Shown: positions 50,401 through 59,551, numbered from the stretch's first letter. The stretch is 64,000 bases of DNA from Candidatus Poribacteria bacterium (GCA_030748495.1 JASMLX010000001.1:57565-121564), one strand, 5' to 3'. Notes: generated from the letters alone by a model not told the origin. Made by a program: numbers and translations.

Positions 50401-50471
50401 TCTGCGAGACTTGTGAGATGAACTTCTACTGTGATGCCCTTACTTCCTGTACTGCGATTCCTGCTGAATAA
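47448..50471 (+). CDS. UvrD/AddA-type helicase fused to a Cas4/AddB-type Fe-S nuclease
   Basis: 1007 residues. Superfamily 1 motifs: Walker A GPGSGKT (64-70), TFTNKAA (95-101), DEYQD (287-291), GDDDQSLYRFR (314-324), LETNFRSHPDI, TIHQAKGLEFPVVV and FYTAFSRAQEMLVMTW. The C-terminal 250 residues form a PD-(D/E)XK nuclease: FSNCPRQYHF (about 760), GTLVHNTIEDIH, GKVDLV (about 877), IIDLKTG (about 894) and LEVYAYLV. A single Cys in SNCPRQY and C-x2-C-x5-C near 985-994 (CETCEMNFYC) match the four Cys of the 4Fe-4S cluster in AddB and Cas4. It starts with GTG (47448) and has no nearby partner subunit. It probably unwinds and trims DNA ends; a defence role is possible but not shown by context. Confidence 0.87.
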   Translation: MPKDNFQTEYLFPEKDIPIIRPRRRSRRSLQTAFSQSTNRTRIPTPSQQEAITTTEGPLLVIAGPGSGKTFTLVERVVHLVKEKQLAPENMLVVTFTNKAAHELVSRISTQLEQIQLSFQLDGMYIGTFHSICLSILRKYIDKTPFAKQIVQLDDFAQQYFIYERLEYYEKIADAQHVWARTDSRIDSQSRSVNPIPPEARRWNYAGDIKNWMNRVNEEMIELESLQNSPRPEFRGLADCYRLYRQHLIKANVVDFSSVQAETLRLLEKHHPVLADLQNQIQYIMVDEYQDTSTIQEKLLFTIAGQNQNICVVGDDDQSLYRFRSARVENILDFPNHFLAETCRKIRLETNFRSHPDIIDFYNQWMKKGAWNEDGQTFRYQKEIVPPKEHGFDKQPSVFKISDGEANIPAFLQQLKSKGYIKDWNQVVFLSRSVRDPGVRQLQKSLESAGIGVYAPRARMFFQRTEIQLIIGGLISLFPNFDQLRKWNETGVLEIWEYYDRQCRPLFLAELEKPEYQDLAKWCRQKAQFYQNLETETDITLVKLFYQLLQFDLFNVYLRQTETETERRGAHNLAKMSELLESFERLHRIKFFSPHNLDEQIRSFFNKFMTFLYNDVSEYEDELIVCPSGCVTFMTIHQAKGLEFPVVVLTSLDSLGYPPKVSRLETFVKETYTISKEPEWKVPDFDAWRLFYTAFSRAQEMLVMTWERQPHFQFKTLLDQIPDGTEQPLPKPNRGMKPVEKPNVKYPYTFAEHFNLFSNCPRQYHFFQELNFTRYEKEPWLFGTLVHNTIEDIHQYVLEQQATTNLGATVSRDWLQKRLHHNYEVLKLQKGIELFPRSLERAWEDLCRYIDQEHQYWPLIEWSELNVSKAEGRYILNGKVDLVRRYQDGLEIIDLKTGHLEELELDDEKLDQYRRQLEVYAYLVENQDPQRRSVLQIGLYFTSRKKDPFLIMERKDKVLNMDPFNQMVAQIEARNFDLDQRPEKICETCEMNFYCDALTSCTAIPAE

Positions 50472-50740
50472 AGTATTTGATCGGACTCTACAGCCGGTCG
50501 ATCTAGGCAACGCGATCTGATGCCAAACACCAGTCCGATTCTTAGGTTTCCAGATCCCACATAGTGAATTTATCCACCTGAAAAATTGAAATGAGATGGT
50601 TTGTTTAGTCATCGGTGTAGCTTACTAGTTAATAGTGGATGGTGAATTCTTCCCAACTCTTCATTCTAAATGGCAGCCTAAATGGTAGCAGGGGTACGAA
50701 ACCTTCAGTTGGTGTTCTGATAGTAGAGAATTAGTGGAAG

Positions 50741-51328
50741 ATGGCAAAACCAACAATTGAACAACTTAAGCAGGATATTGTCTTTGATGCTGTATTGGCA
50801 CAGACTACGCTGAAGTTTCGTACCACCTGGGGCCTTTTTAGCCCACGCGAGATTGATGAAGGAACGCGTCTTTTGCTCAACCATCTAGAGGTAGGGTTAG
50901 CGGATGTCTCGCTTGATCTGGGCTGTGGCTATGGCCCCATTGGCTGCTGGATAGCAGCCAACTCCCCTACGGGAAAGATTCATATGGTAGATCGAGACTA
51001 TCTCGCAGTTGAATACTCCAACACCAATGCCTACCTCAACGGGCTAAAAAACTGCAAAGCCTACCTTTCCAACGGTTTTAGTGAGGTGCCACCGGAGGTT
51101 CGATTCAACAATGTCGTCTCCAATATTCCGGCCAAGGTAGGGCGAGAACTGCTGTTAATTATCCTTGTGGATGCGCATAAACGGCTCTGCTCTGGAGGAC
51201 AGATCGCAGTGGTAACCATTAACGGACTGCGCGAGTTTATGAAAAACAACCTGAAACAGGTCTTTGGCAACTACAAGAAGCTAAAGCAGGGACGTGCTTA
51301 TACGGTTGCACGCGCAGTGAAAGAGTAG
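50741..51328 (+). CDS. Small class I SAM-dependent methyltransferase (RsmC-like MTS domain)
   Basis: 195 residues. SAM-binding motif I DLGCGYGPIG (59-68), acidic loop MVDRD (82-86), and a motif IV-like VSNIPAK at 126-132 in the position of the NPPF motif of RsmC/HemK-type enzymes. These methylate guanine or adenine in rRNA, or glutamine. Here Asn-Ile-Pro-Ala replaces Asn-Pro-Pro-Phe. GGAAG precedes the ATG. The length matches single-domain relatives of RsmC. The target is not known. Confidence 0.82.
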   Translation: MAKPTIEQLKQDIVFDAVLAQTTLKFRTTWGLFSPREIDEGTRLLLNHLEVGLADVSLDLGCGYGPIGCWIAANSPTGKIHMVDRDYLAVEYSNTNAYLNGLKNCKAYLSNGFSEVPPEVRFNNVVSNIPAKVGRELLLIILVDAHKRLCSGGQIAVVTINGLREFMKNNLKQVFGNYKKLKQGRAYTVARAVKE

Positions 51329-51503
51329 GCAATTTGTGGTTGGTCAATTATCTGGTACAAGTCTGAACATTAGGTTGAAACCGGATGGTGGAACAACGAC
51401 CTCTCATCTGGTTTGTACCCATAATTCAGCTAAAATCGAAGTAAACCCAGGAACCCACTCCTGATATTGACATCGATATCACCTCCCTGTAAAATACCAA
51501 TCC

Positions 51504-52451
51504 ATGCGATATACTTGTCGTCGACGTTTGCGACTAATCTTTTTTTTAGCCTGTATTTTGATAACGAAGACTACCGATGCCGCCTTTGAACAACTGGATT
51601 TGTCGGCTCGTTCTGCAGGGCTAGGGGGAGCCTATGTGGCGCTCGTCACCGATGCTAACGCTGTTGCCTGGAATCCCGCCGGCTTAACCGATCTGGCCAC
51701 TCCTGAACTCTCTTTGGGTTATCTGGAATTATATGGGGTGGTCAACTACAACGCTATATTTGGGGCCATACCACTCAAGGATGATCAGGAATTAACAGAA
51801 GAAACTGATCTGGCACCGGAGGCGATAGGTTTTCGGTTGACCAGTTCGAGTGACCCGGACGGGGTTTATCAAGAATTGGTGTTCGGCTGTGCGGCTGGAA
51901 AGCAAATTTCCCCATCAACAACTGCGGGTCTAGGGATATCGTATTTATCCTCACAAGCTAACTTGGGTCTAGTGCAGGTTGGAACGGGACGAGGTCTGTC
52001 AGTTGATGTCGGGTTCCGGCACCAGATGTTCAACGGGCAGATGTCGCTAGGGTTAGCGATTGCTAATTTGATCTCTTATGTTGGCTATCAACGAGATGAA
52101 ATCAAGGAAATAGATAAGACTCGATATAGCGAGGTTTTAAGGCCACATTTTAGGGTTGGTGGGGCTACTCAGATAGGCTTACTATTACCGATGTTAAAAT
52201 ACCGGTCAATTTTGGAACAGACGAGAGTGGCAATTGAACTCGCTAATCGGCAGTTGTGCTTGGGCTTGGAATCCGAGATCCACAGCGGCTATTTACGTCT
52301 GGGCTATCGGTTGACAAATGGACTCTCCCGGGGTATAACTGCGGGGCTTGGTTATCAGTTTCGCCAATTCCAACTCGACTATGGGTTAGTCACAGGTCGT
52401 TATGGATCAACCACTAACCTCTTTTCTGTCACGCTCTATTTTTGGCCGTGA
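51504..52451 (+). CDS. Outer-membrane beta-barrel protein, PorV/PorQ-like
   Basis: 315 residues. Signal peptide LRLIFFLACILITKTTDA, then DLSARSAGLGGAYVALVTDANAVAWNPAGL, the N-terminal pattern of PorV/PorQ/FadL-like barrels. Alternating hydrophobic strands run to a C-terminal aromatic ending (VTLYFWP) like that of BamA-assembled barrels. PorV in Bacteroidota is part of type IX secretion, which handles proteins with C-terminal sorting domains like those at 13.6 and 20.5 kb. That link is inference. Its stop overlaps the GTG start of the next gene. Confidence 0.7.
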   Translation: MRYTCRRRLRLIFFLACILITKTTDAAFEQLDLSARSAGLGGAYVALVTDANAVAWNPAGLTDLATPELSLGYLELYGVVNYNAIFGAIPLKDDQELTEETDLAPEAIGFRLTSSSDPDGVYQELVFGCAAGKQISPSTTAGLGISYLSSQANLGLVQVGTGRGLSVDVGFRHQMFNGQMSLGLAIANLISYVGYQRDEIKEIDKTRYSEVLRPHFRVGGATQIGLLLPMLKYRSILEQTRVAIELANRQLCLGLESEIHSGYLRLGYRLTNGLSRGITAGLGYQFRQFQLDYGLVTGRYGSTTNLFSVTLYFWP

Positions 52452-53587
52452 AGACGGTAACGATTTCCACCTTTCTATTATCATTATTATTCTGTTTGTT
52501 GGTACCAGGTCGAGCGATGATTGTGGGCAATGAAGCAGTTCGATTAGCGGGTATGGGGAACATACGAGTTGGAATCACCCACCAAAGTGGTGGACTGTTT
52601 GGTAATCCGGCCTCCCCGATTGTTGGCAATAACCTCTCCCTTCAAATCGGCGTTGCCAATCAGTTGCATCAGAGACTCCTGCCGAAAACGGGCTTTCAAT
52701 TCAGGGATCAGCTAAATTTGGATCTACTACCGAGCTTTTACTACGCTCGGCCAATTGGTCAATATGCGATTCATCTTGGATTTGTAGGGCAACTTGAGAA
52801 CCAAGCGCAAATGGGGCTGGAAAGCACACGTTCGGAATATGTAATCAATGAACAACGATTTATCGCCAAGACCAACTTGGTGTCGAGTTACGACCTTCTT
52901 TGGCAGTATGGTTGGCAGATGGGGGTCAGTCATCAACTCAGCAGTAGTAATCTGGGAATACGAGTTAAAGCCATTACGCAGCGTGCCAAAGAGGGGCAGA
53001 TTTTATCCTCGCTACATCTGAACGCACAACACGGTAGCGATATCAATGTTAACGATCCGCGAGCATTAATTCCTGCCATTATTGACAGCCTCGACTTTGC
53101 CAACCCGGCCCAATACTTGGAACGAGCCGATGAGCCATTGATAGATCTGACTGTTACGAAATACGACTTCGATTTTGGGTATCAACACTATTTATCAGTG
53201 CAACAGACTGACGACCTCTGTGTGGGAGTGGTGGTGGAGAATTTGCTACAACGGAAGTTAGTCCGCCCTCTTTTTACCCAATTTGGCGTCGGTGCCGGTT
53301 ACCGGCCTAAAGCGTGGATTTTGGTCGGAGCTGACCTATTTCGAGGCAATCGACGATTCACATTCAATAGCGGTATCGAGATCCGAACCGATTGGGAAAA
53401 AATATTTAGGGGGGCAGTGGCGCTACGAGCCGGAATCACCAAATCTACAGCGACAGCCCTCTCTTTGGGGGGACAGATCTCGTTAGGCAGTTCAGTTTGG
53501 AACTATGCCTTTCAGCAATCCGTAATCACCGACTCGGTCGAGTTAGCGCCCACTCAACACCTTTTTGGATCGATGATTCGGTTTTGA
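52448..53587 (+). CDS. Second outer-membrane beta-barrel protein
   Basis: About 379 residues. The frame allows TTG at 52442, but GTG at 52448 overlaps the upstream TGA as GTGA, the likely coupled start. Signal peptide TISTFLLSLLFCLLVPGRA, then NEAVRLAGMGNIRVGITHQSGGLFGNPASP, similar to the start of the preceding protein and to PorQ-like barrels. It ends in an aromatic residue (GSMIRF), as outer membrane barrels do. Likely co-translated with the upstream gene. No known name. Confidence 0.68.
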   Translation: MKTVTISTFLLSLLFCLLVPGRAMIVGNEAVRLAGMGNIRVGITHQSGGLFGNPASPIVGNNLSLQIGVANQLHQRLLPKTGFQFRDQLNLDLLPSFYYARPIGQYAIHLGFVGQLENQAQMGLESTRSEYVINEQRFIAKTNLVSSYDLLWQYGWQMGVSHQLSSSNLGIRVKAITQRAKEGQILSSLHLNAQHGSDINVNDPRALIPAIIDSLDFANPAQYLERADEPLIDLTVTKYDFDFGYQHYLSVQQTDDLCVGVVVENLLQRKLVRPLFTQFGVGAGYRPKAWILVGADLFRGNRRFTFNSGIEIRTDWEKIFRGAVALRAGITKSTATALSLGGQISLGSSVWNYAFQQSVITDSVELAPTQHLFGSMIRF

Positions 53588-53631
53588 GATCGGCTAACCG
53601 AGATACGGATTGATTTCCCTAGGATAAAAAA

Positions 53632-55797
53632 TTATTCTAGTATTGAAAGATCGAGTGGATCACGAGAACCGGCATAGACTACAGGTTTCCCAACTGTGAA
53701 CATCACCGTCTCCGTCACCCATTTGTTGCGGGGACGTAAGCTCAAGTCTCGCATCGATAGTTCTAGTAGTTCTGGCGCATTAGTGGCATAGGTCTTGATC
53801 GGGCTATCCATGTCTTCTGGATTTAGTTTGTCGAGCGGAATTTTTTGAGTGGTAGCGATGACCTTGACCCGCTCCTCACCAGGCGGTCCACCGAGTTCAA
53901 TGGCGTATTCATCAGTGGAAGGGATGGTATACTGCTGGCCTTTGCGCAGAAAATTATCCGGCTCAAATTCGCTAGGAAATAGCAGGTTGATTTTGCCACT
54001 GCTACCAATATCAAGCACATAAACATAGCAGTCCCGACTCGGCTGCATCGAAATATCGACGGTATCTCCAATTTGGTACTTTCCTAAATCGCCTTTGTCT
54101 AAAGTGACATTAACCTGAAAGCCCGGTTTTGGATTCTCTATTTTCGCCAAGGCTTTCAACACATAGCTGGCTCGAATTAGTGAAGCCAATCCGTCCACTT
54201 TCTGTCCCTGGACTTCGGTATCAGCCAAGAAAGTTTTGACGGCGGCTTGCACCTGACCAGAACCGATGTGAAGTGAGCGGTCTTGGGTGCTATTGCCAAT
54301 GTTAACATTGATCAGTCGCAACCGTACTTGAAACCGACCGTTATCAGCAACAGAAACCTGTCCGGCTAAAATGCGATCTGGTGCTTCATTGCGCTCAATT
54401 AGACGTAGATTGCCTATTTTACCTAATTCACTGACCAGAGTCGACCTGAGCGATTTGGCTAGAGCCTTTGCCTGAGCGCCGTCTGCCTGTAAATTCTCCA
54501 CAAACAACAGTAGATCTTCACTCTCCACATAGTGTTTTTCCAACTCGATCTTATCACCGGCTTGCACTGGTGTTTGCTGATCTACGGTCTGTGCCCGGGC
54601 AGAAACAGGTTCGACATAAGTGATCCGGATAGTCGCTTTCTTATTGCCTTTTGTGTCGGAAACAGCGTAAATAGATCCACGAGTAACCCCGTCATCTGAA
54701 CCGATCGAGAGTTGTAGATCTTGACCGGAAACTTGCATCACCTGTGATGGTGGATTCTGCGGTGGAATAGGTATTGGAGAGGTGGTAGACTCCACTGGGG
54801 GGGAACTGCTGCTGTCTTGTCCCACGGGGTTGGTCTCGCCAATAATGGGCGTACCTTTAGTACCATTGAATTGCGGCTCTTGTCTCCATCCTTTTTTCTG
54901 AATTCGTCGTCGAGCGGACTCCCACAATTCGTCAACAGTAACTATCCCATCACTATTGATATCCGAATCCGCTGACCTCAGACTTTCGATGATATAGTTG
55001 GTCAAAACCCCACCACCGACTGACGGTGACTCCATCGATACCTGATCATCCCGACAACCTGAAATAGCCGCTTCGAACCCGCTTGAATTGTCTGCCCCCC
55101 GGGAACCGGCATCGGTCAACATGGCAAGGTCGGCTTCAGTTAAATCGGGATCGTATTGGCGCATCTCCTCAAGTGTACTTTCCCGTATCTCGACGTTCGG
55201 CCCAGGATAAAAGGCTTTCACGCGGGGAATATTCTCCGACTGCTCCCCAAAGCCGATTAGGGCCCGAGTGGCTGTACCGGAGTGACAACAGTCGAGAATA
55301 ACGATCTTGTTGGTGGTATCGACCTGATCCATCCACTTGCCCAGTTCATTATCCCGAACAAAGGTGTAGGTGTGCATGGCCGAGTCTTGAGCGCATAGCA
55401 TTTCGTCCTTACCATCTTCTTCCTGGCCTGTTTTATCCGCAATTTGTACACCGTGCCCACTAAAATAGAAGAGGGCTTTGTCCCCAGGTTTAACCCTGTC
55501 GATCAAGACCTCTTTGAAGGCTAAGCGAATTCCTTTTTTAGTAGCAGATTTACCCACCAACAGCCGCGTATTTTCATCTTTAAAGCCAGCATATTTTATC
55601 AGGGACTCTTTCATGCGAGTAGCGTCGCCTTCTGCCAGGCGGAGATCGTTGATGACGCGATAATCATTAATCCCTACCAGCAGGGCCCAATTCTCGGCGG
55701 CAGCGGTCTTTGGAATTAGAAGTGCTTGTAATGCAAGAACGGAGGTAATCCCCGCTAAATGACGCCACCTGAAGTTTGGCATATGTTTCACAATCAT
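53632..55797 (-). CDS. Secreted caspase-fold (C14) protein with EF-hand and DUF4384-like tail
   Basis: 721 residues. After a cleavable N-terminus (HLAGITSVLALQALLIPKTAAAENWALLVGINDY) comes a caspase domain with His115 in FYFSGHG and Cys171 in ILDCCHSGT, the catalytic dyad of bacterial metacaspase/orthocaspase-like peptidases. An EF-hand-type calcium loop (DINSDGIVTVDEL, from Asp279) lies at about 279-291, still within the protease part. A Ser/Pro-rich linker near 325-355 leads to repeated beta modules, and DCYVYVLDIGSSGKINLLFPSEFEPDNF (about 600-630) marks a DUF4384-like domain. AGGAGG lies in front of the ATG. Probably periplasmic or outer-membrane facing; no downstream partner gene was seen. 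Confidence 0.85.
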   Translation of the reverse strand: MIVKHMPNFRWRHLAGITSVLALQALLIPKTAAAENWALLVGINDYRVINDLRLAEGDATRMKESLIKYAGFKDENTRLLVGKSATKKGIRLAFKEVLIDRVKPGDKALFYFSGHGVQIADKTGQEEDGKDEMLCAQDSAMHTYTFVRDNELGKWMDQVDTTNKIVILDCCHSGTATRALIGFGEQSENIPRVKAFYPGPNVEIRESTLEEMRQYDPDLTEADLAMLTDAGSRGADNSSGFEAAISGCRDDQVSMESPSVGGGVLTNYIIESLRSADSDINSDGIVTVDELWESARRRIQKKGWRQEPQFNGTKGTPIIGETNPVGQDSSSSPPVESTTSPIPIPPQNPPSQVMQVSGQDLQLSIGSDDGVTRGSIYAVSDTKGNKKATIRITYVEPVSARAQTVDQQTPVQAGDKIELEKHYVESEDLLLFVENLQADGAQAKALAKSLRSTLVSELGKIGNLRLIERNEAPDRILAGQVSVADNGRFQVRLRLINVNIGNSTQDRSLHIGSGQVQAAVKTFLADTEVQGQKVDGLASLIRASYVLKALAKIENPKPGFQVNVTLDKGDLGKYQIGDTVDISMQPSRDCYVYVLDIGSSGKINLLFPSEFEPDNFLRKGQQYTIPSTDEYAIELGGPPGEERVKVIATTQKIPLDKLNPEDMDSPIKTYATNAPELLELSMRDLSLRPRNKWVTETVMFTVGKPVVYAGSRDPLDLSILE

Positions 55798-56172
55798 ATT
55801 TTCCCTCCTAACATTTAGATGTAAATCAGTACTTTAACAACATGTCTATTTAAGTTACAATCTCTCAAGTAGTAGCTCTACCACTATAACTGACCGTGTT
55901 GCTCACAAGCGGTATGCAGTGCCTGTACGGGTGCTAATTCCGCAAAAAAGAGAGGTTATGCTGACTGTGTGCAAGAGGCTCACTCTCTTCATTTTGGGAT
56001 TACATACAGAGCAGAAATAAATCACCTTATCATAACATTGTATCTTGTACAATCTCAAGTGTAAGAGATCCATCGCAGTCGCCTACCTGATGACAGCCAG
56101 GTCTATGAATTAACTCTAGTATAACTACCTAATTCGAGTAGCCATGGATCATTCGGTTGAAACGGAAGCACC
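55798..56172. other. Intergenic stretch, about 375 bp
   Basis: Should carry the promoter of the caspase-like gene (minus strand). The ribosome binding site AGGAGG is clear, but no confident -35/-10 pair was found. Confidence 0.4.
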
Positions 56173-56431
56173 TTGACCATCGGCAACTCGCCTACTAAGA
56201 ATCCAATGGGGCTGGATGTGGGCCAATACCGTGTGTTTCGCGTGAGTTCCTGGACCGAGAATGAGCCCTATGAAAATTTGGGTGAATATGGAGGCCACAC
56301 ATATCTATTTATCAAAGTCAAAATTCGGATGGTTAGACACCCAAAAGGCGGTGGAACTCTCTGGTGAATACCTGGTGGTTTCCTCATTGGTTGACGAAAA
56401 TGCCTTTATTCAAAGTGTGATTCCACCATAA
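56173..56431 (+). pseudogene. Fragment resembling a C-type lectin domain
   Basis: The plus strand gives ENEPYENLGEYGGHTYLFIK, then in a second frame FGWLDTQKAVELSGEYLVVS and SLVDENAFIQSVI, followed by a stop. The order (GHTY, then W...A...GEYLV...ENAFI) matches the first half of bacterial C-type lectin domains. The second half is missing and a frame change sits near 56320. It is a leftover rather than a gene. Confidence 0.4.
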
Positions 56432-56555
56432 AATTAGGTATACCGAATGCGAACATAAATATCATTCAGCGCATTAGCAACCATAAGCAACTGAATACGC
56501 CTTTAATAATGGCTTTCTGTTCTGTGACAACAAAAAAGTAGTCCCTCGGACGGTG

Positions 56556-56940
56556 TTATGCTGCACACAGGGCCCGGTTCGTCACCATTTTCGCACCCCT
56601 TACGGCAGTGGCCCTCAAGATGTTAACGCCCAAGGCCTTTAAAGTTGCAACGAACCTGACGGCTTCGACACCTGCTGGCCAACGGTAGCGGTCTTTAAAC
56701 TTTTCCCCATGTTCAAATATTCTGCCTTGTGCTAGGCGCATCTCTTGATCTGAAAAAGGCAGCTAGTAAAATTTTGGCCCTTTTTCACCGGGCATACTGA
56801 ACGTTGAGGACTACTGTGACAACGCAGTGAAGAAAAACCTATGCTGGTCTGATTGCAGAACGAGTTCAAACAACTCCTAGCTGAACTGGGAAAGGGTTTT
56901 TCTCGATTCTGAGGGGTTGGTTCCGGCCAAGCATCCAAGG
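56556..56940 (-). pseudogene. Transposase C-terminal remnant, family unclear
   Basis: The minus strand reads CPVKKGQNF in one frame and then DQEMRLAQGRIFEHGEKFKD, RYRWPAGVEAVRFVATLKAL and GVNILRAT in the next. This is the typical tail of a large DDE transposase group (RYRWRAGIEA...LKALGxNILR). The part between GVEA and VRFV, usually about 20 residues, is deleted. No ends found. Confidence 0.5.
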
Positions 56941-57059
56941 CAGTCTTTGCTTACTGTGGCAAACCAGTATTGATGACCACCTTTCAGGTTTACTACAAAG
57001 ATGTGAAGGCTTTCGGGAAAGATCCCTCTTCGGCCCAGACGCCTCAGGTTTGATTTGAG

Positions 57060-57540
57060 ATGAACCCAGCCTCCGCGCGGCTTTTCAATATCAACTTTGA
57101 AAACCTGTGCCCGTTATCAGGTGCTAATATCTATCAAAAATATCGCCTTCCAGATTGTTAGTGGCTACGATGTTACGACTGTTCCACTAGGTTTTTTCCG
57201 ATCAGTATTTGGCCTTATCTGACTCTTCGGTAATGTTCAGCACCAAATGCCATTGGCTGTTAAAACCAAACGGCTCAATTGTCGGCACCTCGGTTAGATC
57301 GAAAGTCTTGTAAGAGTAAGTGCTACGAGCATAGTAAACAGCTCTTTTATCGGCCGCCCGAGATCGCGGTCAAAGCGCTTTGTCATGTTAGCGACAGGTC
57401 ATCAATATTTCAAGCAGATATAAATTTCGCACTTTTTACGAGTCCATCACACTCGGTTATCCTAACTCCTGGTTTTTAACAAAATTATCCTACCCAGGCC
57501 GTAGATCTCGCCCCGCTGACTAATGAATATAAAAATCATC
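57060..57540. other. Non-coding or fully decayed stretch
   Basis: No reading frame with a recognisable motif on either strand. It lies between two transposase remnants and is probably more dead mobile DNA. Confidence 0.35.
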
Positions 57541-58385
57541 CCACGTCCCTCATTTTATTCCGAACAGGATCACGATTTCAAAATAAGCCTCATTCGGCGT
57601 TTTTTATTTCGCCATGAGTGTCCCCTCCGTGTGTTATACAAGCAGGATGTGATTCCTGATATCATGGTAGAGATTTCGGCCACCTTGATGCTCCTGAGCA
57701 TAGATCTCACCCTACTTGATGGTGCGCTAGAAATGCTCCGTTACCGCGTTGTCTACCCAACGATCCTGGCCATCCATGCTGATACGTACACCATGGTCTT
57801 TGAGAGTCCGAGTGAACTTCAGGCTGGTAAACTGACATCCCTGATCGGCGTTAAAAATCTCCGGAGGGCCATACATGTCTAAAGGCTGTTGAAGAGCTTC
57901 TATGCCAAAGTCCGTCTTCAATCTATTGGAAGTCGTCAACTCAGCACTTTCGGCTGTACCAATCAAGTATGTCGGTACTTCTCACCAATATCGACGGTCT
58001 TGTAATAGGCGAAACGAGGTGATAGCCCGAGTAGCTCGTCGCACAATTTAACCAGAAGACGAGGTTCCATTGTCATCATTTCCCTTTTTTGGGCTCGGCT
58101 ACGAGTTCCAGCCCAAGTTCTAAAAAATCTATCTCCAGTGAGAGCTGGCCGACCTTCTTCTGGAGGCTTTCAACGTCCTGCACAGGGGGCGACTTCTACT
58201 TTCTTGCTCTTGCGCTAAAATAGTTCAGATATTCGGCCTACTACTTCCCGTTTCCAGTCACTTAGCTGCGAAGGATGAGCGCCATATTTTCCCGCTATCT
58301 CTGAAACTGTCTCTCGGTCTTCAATGGCCTGTCGGGCAACTTTGGCCTTGAATTGAGGCCTGTGAATGATGAGTTTCTTTCTCAT
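57541..58385 (-). pseudogene. IS3-family element remnant (OrfA and OrfB parts)
   Basis: OrfA (58385-58215) is nearly whole: MRKKLIIHRPQFKAKVARQA then SEIAGKYGAHPSQLSDWKRE, the helix-turn-helix of IS3 OrfA, with AGGAGAG before the ATG. OrfB continues through several frames: LLVKLCDELLGLSPRFAYYK, then near 57880-57740 PLDMYGPPEIFNADQGCQFTS, LKDHGVRISMDGQDRWVDNA and, further on, TPNEAYF. The Asp of NADQG and the VDNA region belong to the DDE core. The central part of OrfB is deleted and stops interrupt it. It lies against the 3' end of the oxidoreductase gene. Confidence 0.75.
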
Positions 58386-58451
58386 CTTTACTCTCCTGAT
58401 GCGGAGAAGAATAATCAAACTTAGATGGGGGAGCAATTTTAGCCGACCACT

Positions 58452-59444
58452 TCAGGGCAACAGGCCTGAAGCCCGCAAGACGGTCTCCTGCACTGTGTAT
58501 TCGTGATCCAGCGAACGGTCGGGCTGTTTTTCTCCTCGAATATCGGCCACCAAAGCGCGTAGGCTTTCGACATAACGGGGCCGAGGTTCAACCTCAACGG
58601 TCTGCCACCCCTGACGATACCCATCCCGGTCAGCATCCAGGCAGAGGCGAAGTTGTGGCGGTTCCAGCGGTTCCATAATCGCACTACCGGTTGTCCCATA
58701 GACCTCAATGCGTCTGGATGCGCCTGAAGATACCTCCAGTGCTGTCGATTCCAAAGTGGCTTGCCCATTCGGGTACTCGAAAACCACCAGGTTATTATCT
58801 AGAAACCAGGGAAATTCCGCTCCATCGTGACGTAAGAAAGGGATCACCCGGTCAGGTCTTCCCAGCAAAGCCACGATTATGTCGATCAGGTGACAAGCTA
58901 GGATAAACATGATACCGCCCTGTCGCTCACCGTCTGAGTTCCACCGTCCCCAGTGGGCTTGATTGACGCTGCCCGATGAGATACGTGCTCTGACCGAAAA
59001 AATATCGCCCAACTTGCCGCTTTTAGCCCAATCCAGCAGAAACTGAAATCCTGTGTTATATCGAAACATATAACCCAACTGAACAAACAGATTTTTCTCG
59101 GTGGCCAGATCCAGCACCCGACGAAAGTGCTGCAGATCGTCTCCTGCTGGTTTATCGAGCCAAACGTGTTTGCCGTGAATCAGAGCTTGTTGGGCAAAAT
59201 CAAGATTGTCAGCCACTCGCCCTTGGATAGCGATGGCCTGGATGGTTTCATCATCCAGCATTTCGGCAGGAGATGAAAACCAGTGTATCCCCTGATAGAG
59301 TTCCCCTTGTTCGTGTTTCTGCTTGGTCTCGTCATCAGGTTCACAGATACCTGCCAAATCGACTTCCGAACTCTCTTTCATCACCCGTGTTTTGCCGCCA
59401 GCGTGATCGTGTAGTATCCCGTACTGTGCCATTTTAACTCTCAT
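58452..59444 (-). CDS. Gfo/Idh/MocA-family oxidoreductase
   Basis: 330 residues. The second domain motif LDKPAG (96-101) stands for the EKP motif with the cofactor-side Lys98. HLIDIIVALLGRP and EVYGTTGSAIMEP are typical of the family. The N-terminal dinucleotide motif is weak: YGILHDHAGGKTR instead of GxGxxG. Likely oxidises or reduces a sugar or inositol-like compound with NAD(P). A Lys-rich GAGGAAGAG precedes the ATG. It is the only intact gene inside the 56-62.6 kb zone of dead insertion sequences. An IS3 remnant begins about 70 bp after its stop. Confidence 0.86.
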   Translation of the reverse strand: MRVKMAQYGILHDHAGGKTRVMKESSEVDLAGICEPDDETKQKHEQGELYQGIHWFSSPAEMLDDETIQAIAIQGRVADNLDFAQQALIHGKHVWLDKPAGDDLQHFRRVLDLATEKNLFVQLGYMFRYNTGFQFLLDWAKSGKLGDIFSVRARISSGSVNQAHWGRWNSDGERQGGIMFILACHLIDIIVALLGRPDRVIPFLRHDGAEFPWFLDNNLVVFEYPNGQATLESTALEVSSGASRRIEVYGTTGSAIMEPLEPPQLRLCLDADRDGYRQGWQTVEVEPRPRYVESLRALVADIRGEKQPDRSLDHEYTVQETVLRASGLLP

Positions 59445-59551
59445 TTAAACTCTTCCTCTTTGATCCTGGTTCACTATAGTTCCGAATGACTTCTATGTCA
59501 AGTCTGAAGCGATCATCTTTACATATCTGCCTACTTATTTTCGATATGGGT

